A stretch of DNA of 8,854 bases. It comes from Myxococcota bacterium. GTDB taxonomy: Bacteria; Myxococcota; Polyangia; GCA-2747355; JAKLHH01. Numbering within the stretch: position 1 is the first letter of the stretch; each line of letters starts with the position of its first letter. The translations under genes and the position numbers were made by a program. Below are positions 6,472 through 8,854 of the stretch, piece after piece. The DNA is taken from NCBI GenBank assembly GCA_022710245.1, contig JAKLHH010000243.1:1-8854 (forward strand). The letters are read 5' to 3'. The notes beneath the pieces are model-generated. The model saw only the letters and a list, made by a program, of their open reading frames with translations, ran no database searches and was not told the origin of the DNA.

Positions 6472-6554
6472 CGGGAGATCGTCGACGCGCCCCTGCAGGA
6501 TTGCAGCCGATACTGTCAGCTGCAATCCTGCAGGAACGCGTTGACGATCTCCCG
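6472..6554. repeat. 83-base near-perfect inverted repeat after the steroid operon
   Basis: Arms 6472-6507 and 6519-6554 pair at 33 of 36 positions plus one G-T: CGGGAGATCGTC/GACGATCTCCCG (12), G-T, ACGCG/CGCGT (5), a CC/AA mismatch, then CCTGCAGGATTGCAGC with its complement (16), around an 11-base loop. It starts 3 bases after the EthD-like stop. No T-run follows on either strand, so it is not a standard intrinsic terminator. It could still end or protect the operon mRNA, or be a miniature element or template-switch product. No flanking target-site duplication is seen. Confidence 0.85.
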
Positions 6555-6560
6555 GAAGGC

Positions 6561-6570
6561 AGAGGCCTCT
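6561..6570. repeat. 10-base palindrome upstream of the DUF1444-like gene
   Basis: AGAGGCCTCT is a perfect palindrome 20 bases before the ATG at 6591 and just after the large inverted repeat. It might be an operator; there is no supporting second copy. Confidence 0.25.
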
Positions 6571-6590
6571 CGGACGTACAACTCCCTGCC

Positions 6591-7850
6591 ATGTACAGCT
6601 CGCTCGATCGCATCGACATCGTGGCCCAGGACCCGGCGAGCGGCGCGCGTCTGCTGGTGCAGACCGACCACCGCGGACCCGGAGAGGTGGAGGAGACCGG
6701 AGAGCTCTCGGTCCTCTTCGCGCTGGCCCGCGTGCTGAACGCGCGGCGCCTGGGCAGGGATGACCCGACGCCGCCGCTCGTCCGCTACGCGGTGCCGGAG
6801 CAGCCCCCGGCGTTCCTCCTCGACGCGATCGCCGCCGCCGGCGGGGAGCTGGAGCTGATGGCCGAGCCGGGCCGCGCGCTCCCGCACGAGGGCGTCCGGC
6901 TCGACCCCTACGAGCTCGCCGACCGGACCTTCGCCGCCCTGGCGCGGCGGGTGCTGGAGCGGGAGCAGCGGACGCTGGAGGAGCCGGCCCTGGCGGCCCT
7001 CGAGGAGGCCCTCCTCGACGACCCGCCTGGCGCCGAGGATCGAGAGCTCGAGTACTGGATTGCGGTGCTCGAGCTCGCCGCGCTCGGTGGCGAGCTGCTG
7101 CGGCAGCGCAAGGGTGGGCGCTGGGTGGAGGACACCCAGGAGCTCTCCACCGTGCCCTTCGTCTTCGACTGCGGCGGCTCGCTCTACAACGTGATCACCA
7201 AGGCGCAGAAGCTCATCGAGCAAGGGCGGCGGGAGAGCCTCACGCACCTCCTGCGCATGGCCGAGGACGACGACGCCGGCGAGGGGCCGACGCTGATCAC
7301 CTTCAAGCCGCCCGGCTGGCCTGGACGCGAGCAGGCGCTCTGCCGGCCGCTCCTCGAGGGCGAGGCGAGCGCGAGGCTGCCGCTGCTCGTCTACGGCAAC
7401 GACCGCCCGAGCTCCTTCGGCATCTTCCTGCGCAGCCCGGAGCGCGAGCAGCGCGTCGAGGAGATCCACGCCGAGGCCCTGCGCAACCTGGCCGCGGTCG
7501 AGGTGCAGACGATGGAGCTCCAGCTCGACGAGGCCAGGGTGATCATCGTCGGCGACAGCTACTACGCTGCCGAGAAGCTCCTCGACGTGGCGTTCATGCG
7601 CGGGCTGCACGCGCGGCTCGGCGCTCCGCTCCTCGCCGCCGCGGTGCCGCGCAAGACCACGCTCCTCGTCACCTCGGCGATGATCCCTCTCGAGACGATG
7701 GCGAAGTTCCTCCACCTGGCCGAGCGCAAGCACGCCGAGGACGAGCCCACCCTGCCCCTCTGCGCGCAGCCGCTGCTGGTGCAAGACGGGCTCGTCGTCG
7801 GCTTCGTGCAGGCGGAGGCCACGCCGGCGGCGGCGCTCGGGCGCAACTAG
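6591..7850 (+). CDS. Uncharacterised protein with DUF6572-like N-terminus and DUF1444 (YtpQ)-like C-terminal half
   Basis: Acidic, soluble protein of 419 residues with no signal peptide or membrane segment; function unknown. Residues 7-50 (RIDIVAQDPASGARLLVQTD, then ELSVLFALARVLNARR) resemble the short DUF6572 pattern IDxxAxDPxTGxxxLxxTD. From about 230 to 410 the order of elements resembles DUF1444/YtpQ: LLVYGNDRPSSFGIFL, EIHAEALRNLAAV, VIIVGDSYYAAEKLLD (317-332), then LGAPLLAAAVPRKTTLLV. Both matches come from memory of family patterns and need profile searches. No Shine-Dalgarno site is seen at ATG 6591. The frame is open far upstream, but no ATG or GTG lies in frame between the operon and 6591, so this start is best. 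The C-terminus overlaps the convergent gene: CTAG at 7847-7850 gives a stop on both strands. Confidence 0.88.
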   Translation: MYSSLDRIDIVAQDPASGARLLVQTDHRGPGEVEETGELSVLFALARVLNARRLGRDDPTPPLVRYAVPEQPPAFLLDAIAAAGGELELMAEPGRALPHEGVRLDPYELADRTFAALARRVLEREQRTLEEPALAALEEALLDDPPGAEDRELEYWIAVLELAALGGELLRQRKGGRWVEDTQELSTVPFVFDCGGSLYNVITKAQKLIEQGRRESLTHLLRMAEDDDAGEGPTLITFKPPGWPGREQALCRPLLEGEASARLPLLVYGNDRPSSFGIFLRSPEREQRVEEIHAEALRNLAAVEVQTMELQLDEARVIIVGDSYYAAEKLLDVAFMRGLHARLGAPLLAAAVPRKTTLLVTSAMIPLETMAKFLHLAERKHAEDEPTLPLCAQPLLVQDGLVVGFVQAEATPAAALGRN

Positions 7851-8281
7851 AACTTGTCGAGGAGGGTCTTCAGCTCGTCCGCGTTGGTGTACTTCAGGTC
7901 AGTGCACCAGGTCTGGATGGTCTTGCCGCTCTGCTTCGGCTGCTCGTACCTCTCGCCCGTGAAGGCGATCTCGAACCGGGAGACGTTCCTGCAGTAGGCC
8001 CGCTTGCTGTCTGCGTCGGTGCAGTGCTTGACCGACGCATCCTTGATGGCCTCGACGGTGTCGTGGCAGCGGAACATCTTGTGCACGTCGGGGAAGCTCT
8101 GCCACTTGCCTGCCAGGCTGGGGCCGCAGCCGCAGCTCTTCTTGATCGCGCCCTGGGCAGCCTTCATCAGACGCTCGAGCTCCTTGGCGCGGTCGCGCTC
8201 GGGCTTTCCCGCGCGGACCGGCGCCGACACCAGCATGAGACCGACGAGACCCAGAACAACGGCACTGATGGTGCGCTTCAT
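7847..8281 (-). CDS. Small secreted six-cysteine protein of unknown function
   Basis: A precursor of 144 residues with a clear signal peptide (MKRTISAVVLGLVGLMLVSA) and likely cleavage after VRA at 24, leaving about 120 residues outside the cytoplasm. The mature part begins with a charged helix (26-48) and has six cysteines (50, 52, 72, 87, 97, 126), enough for three disulfides, arranged as SCGCG, RCHD, HCTD, YCRN and WCTD. There is no CxxCH haem motif, so it is not a c-type cytochrome. I do not recognise the family. AGGAG (8289-8293, minus strand) lies 7 bases before the ATG at 8281. Its stop shares the CTAG at 7847-7850 with the convergent gene's stop. It is a single-gene unit with no visible functional tie to the steroid genes. 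Confidence 0.88.
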   Translation of the reverse strand: MKRTISAVVLGLVGLMLVSAPVRAGKPERDRAKELERLMKAAQGAIKKSCGCGPSLAGKWQSFPDVHKMFRCHDTVEAIKDASVKHCTDADSKRAYCRNVSRFEIAFTGERYEQPKQSGKTIQTWCTDLKYTNADELKTLLDKF

Positions 8282-8690
8282 GACTCAGCTCCTGAAGGGG
8301 TGAACCAGCCTCGCAGATGTCGCTGCGGGTTGCAAGGCGCACGCCAGCACGCCAGCAGGCTAGCGGCGATCCTGCTCGGCTTCGGCCAGGCGGCTGGCAG
8401 GCTCTTGCCATGCGATGGCAAGGTCGTGGCTCAGCGGCAGCGAGAGGAGAGTCAACTCGTCGAGGAACAGCGCCCCCGCCGTGCTGTCCAGAGAGCTCCG
8501 GCGCTCCGGGGACGGCTTCCTCGCGACGAGGCTCCCGCTCGATCTCGATCCGATGAGCGTCAGCACACGGGACTGCATGGCCAGTCATGGGTGTGGTCGT
8601 TGAGCGTGCGGCCACGCGGTGTTTCCCCTCGAGAGCTTGGGCCTGGGCCAGGCCGCTGGCAGGCTCCTGCCATGCGGTGGCACGCGTGGC
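8282..8690. other. Gene-poor stretch with repeats
   Basis: No frame is convincing. Contents: the Shine-Dalgarno site of the six-cysteine gene, a tandem ACGCCAGC pair (8341-8356), the first copy of a 50-base repeat (8384-8433), a hairpin GCGTG/CACGC (8604-8608, 8613-8617) and most of the second repeat copy. A 72-residue minus-strand frame (8360-8578) contains STAGALFLDEL, reminiscent of a Walker B strand, but has little else to support it. Confidence 0.55.
8384..8433. repeat. Diverged 50-base direct repeat, copy 1
   Basis: This copy aligns with 8646-8693 at most positions, with a 2-base gap near its right end. The core is TGGCA-N6-TGCCA followed by TGCGATGGCA. In this copy CTTGCCAT/ATGGCAAG (8404-8411, 8415-8422) forms a perfect 8-bp hairpin with a GCG loop. 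Confidence 0.7.
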
Positions 8691-8693
8691 TCA
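8646..8693. repeat. Diverged 50-base direct repeat, copy 2
   Basis: Second copy of the repeat at 8384-8433. It keeps TGGCA-N6-TGCCA (8657-8672) and a weaker TGCCAT/GTGGCA stem (one G-T). Its right end coincides with the stop codon of the partial minus-strand gene, so it sits immediately 3' of that gene. Confidence 0.7.
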
Positions 8694-8854
8694 CGGCTTG
8701 CCGATGAACTCCGTGTAGGTGACGGGGCTGCCGTAATCGATCGCGCGGCGAAAGAAGTGGCGTTCGGCGTTCGGGCCCACCTGATGGTAGAGGAGATCGC
8801 CTTCCACGGCCTCGACCGGCTCCCAGCCGATGTTGCTCCCCTTGATCGACACCT
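8691..8854 (-). CDS. C-terminal end of an unidentified protein (runs off the window)
   Basis: The minus-strand frame is open from the window edge to a TGA at 8691-8693, giving the last 53 residues: VSIKGSNIGWEPVEAVEGD, then LLYHQVGPNAERHFFRRAI, then DYGSPVTYTEFIGKP. Composition is mixed and protein-like with good codon bias, unlike the Arg/Pro-rich shadow frames, so a real gene is likely. The start and most of the protein lie beyond 8854. No family is recognised and no function is proposed. Confidence 0.65.
   Translation of the reverse strand, partial: VSIKGSNIGWEPVEAVEGDLLYHQVGPNAERHFFRRAIDYGSPVTYTEFIGKP

Noticed and set aside
3883..6525. 880-residue minus-strand open frame across the steroid operon
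   Set aside because: It is a shadow frame typical of high-GC genes, Arg/Ala/Glu/His-rich, opposite two genes with clear catalytic motifs.
6472..6554. Standard rho-independent terminator
   Set aside because: The stem is strong, but GAAGGCAG follows on the plus strand and no T-run exists on either side.
6541..6569. TTGACG as a -35 box for the DUF1444-like gene
   Set aside because: No -10-like hexamer occurs at 16-18 bases; the TTGACG falls inside the inverted-repeat arm.
4959..6590. Upstream extension of the DUF1444-like gene frame
   Set aside because: It overlaps the flavoprotein and EthD genes, has shadow-type composition, and has no ATG or GTG in frame in the spacer before 6591.
8395..8410. 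Sigma-54 (-24/-12) promoter TGGCAGGCTCTTGC
   Set aside because: The GG-to-GC spacing is one base shorter than the required 10, and the pattern is explained by the TGGCA/TGCCA repeat.
1..8854. CRISPR arrays, tRNA or rRNA genes, transposases
   Set aside because: I saw no regularly spaced repeats, no cloverleaf-like sequence, no rRNA motifs and no transposase-like protein.

Overview
The window is very GC-rich bacterial DNA, with G or C at most third codon positions in every convincing gene. Together with the purine-rich Shine-Dalgarno sites, the TerB-like protein, the small secreted lineage proteins and a steroid-metabolism cluster, it suggests a Myxococcota / former deltaproteobacterial chromosome. 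That assignment is inference; there is no rRNA or marker gene to prove it.

Layout. A TerB-like gene (minus, 43-411) is followed by about 670 bases without a gene. Next comes a small exported protein gene (plus, 1085-1694) that carries an apparent single-base frameshift near 1577. It converges on a steroid 5-alpha-reductase homologue (minus, 1709-2464). A 463-base divergent spacer (2465-2927) contains a dense nested set of hairpins (2561-2763). To its right lies a tight plus-strand operon: a 3-beta-hydroxysteroid dehydrogenase-type SDR (2928-4067), an FAD-dependent 3-ketosteroid dehydrogenase (4057-5682, overlapping the SDR by 11 bases) and an EthD-like protein (5695-6468). An 83-base near-perfect inverted repeat (6472-6554) sits 3 bases after the operon. 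After it come a 419-residue protein with DUF6572-like and DUF1444-like ends (6591-7850), a convergent six-cysteine secreted protein (minus, 7847-8281), a gene-poor stretch with two diverged copies of a 50-base repeat (8384-8433, 8646-8693), and the C-terminal end of an unidentified minus-strand gene (8691-8854).

How the genes work together. The central four genes look like a steroid A-ring redox module. The SDR would oxidise a 3-beta-hydroxyl to a 3-ketone. The flavoprotein would introduce a double bond next to that ketone (delta-4 or delta-1). The membrane 5-alpha-reductase would reduce the delta-4 bond with NADPH. Reductase and dehydrogenase are divergently transcribed from the structured spacer, so the module could work in opposite directions under different conditions. 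The EthD-like protein is probably accessory. Substrate and direction (sterol modification versus steroid breakdown) cannot be read from the sequence.
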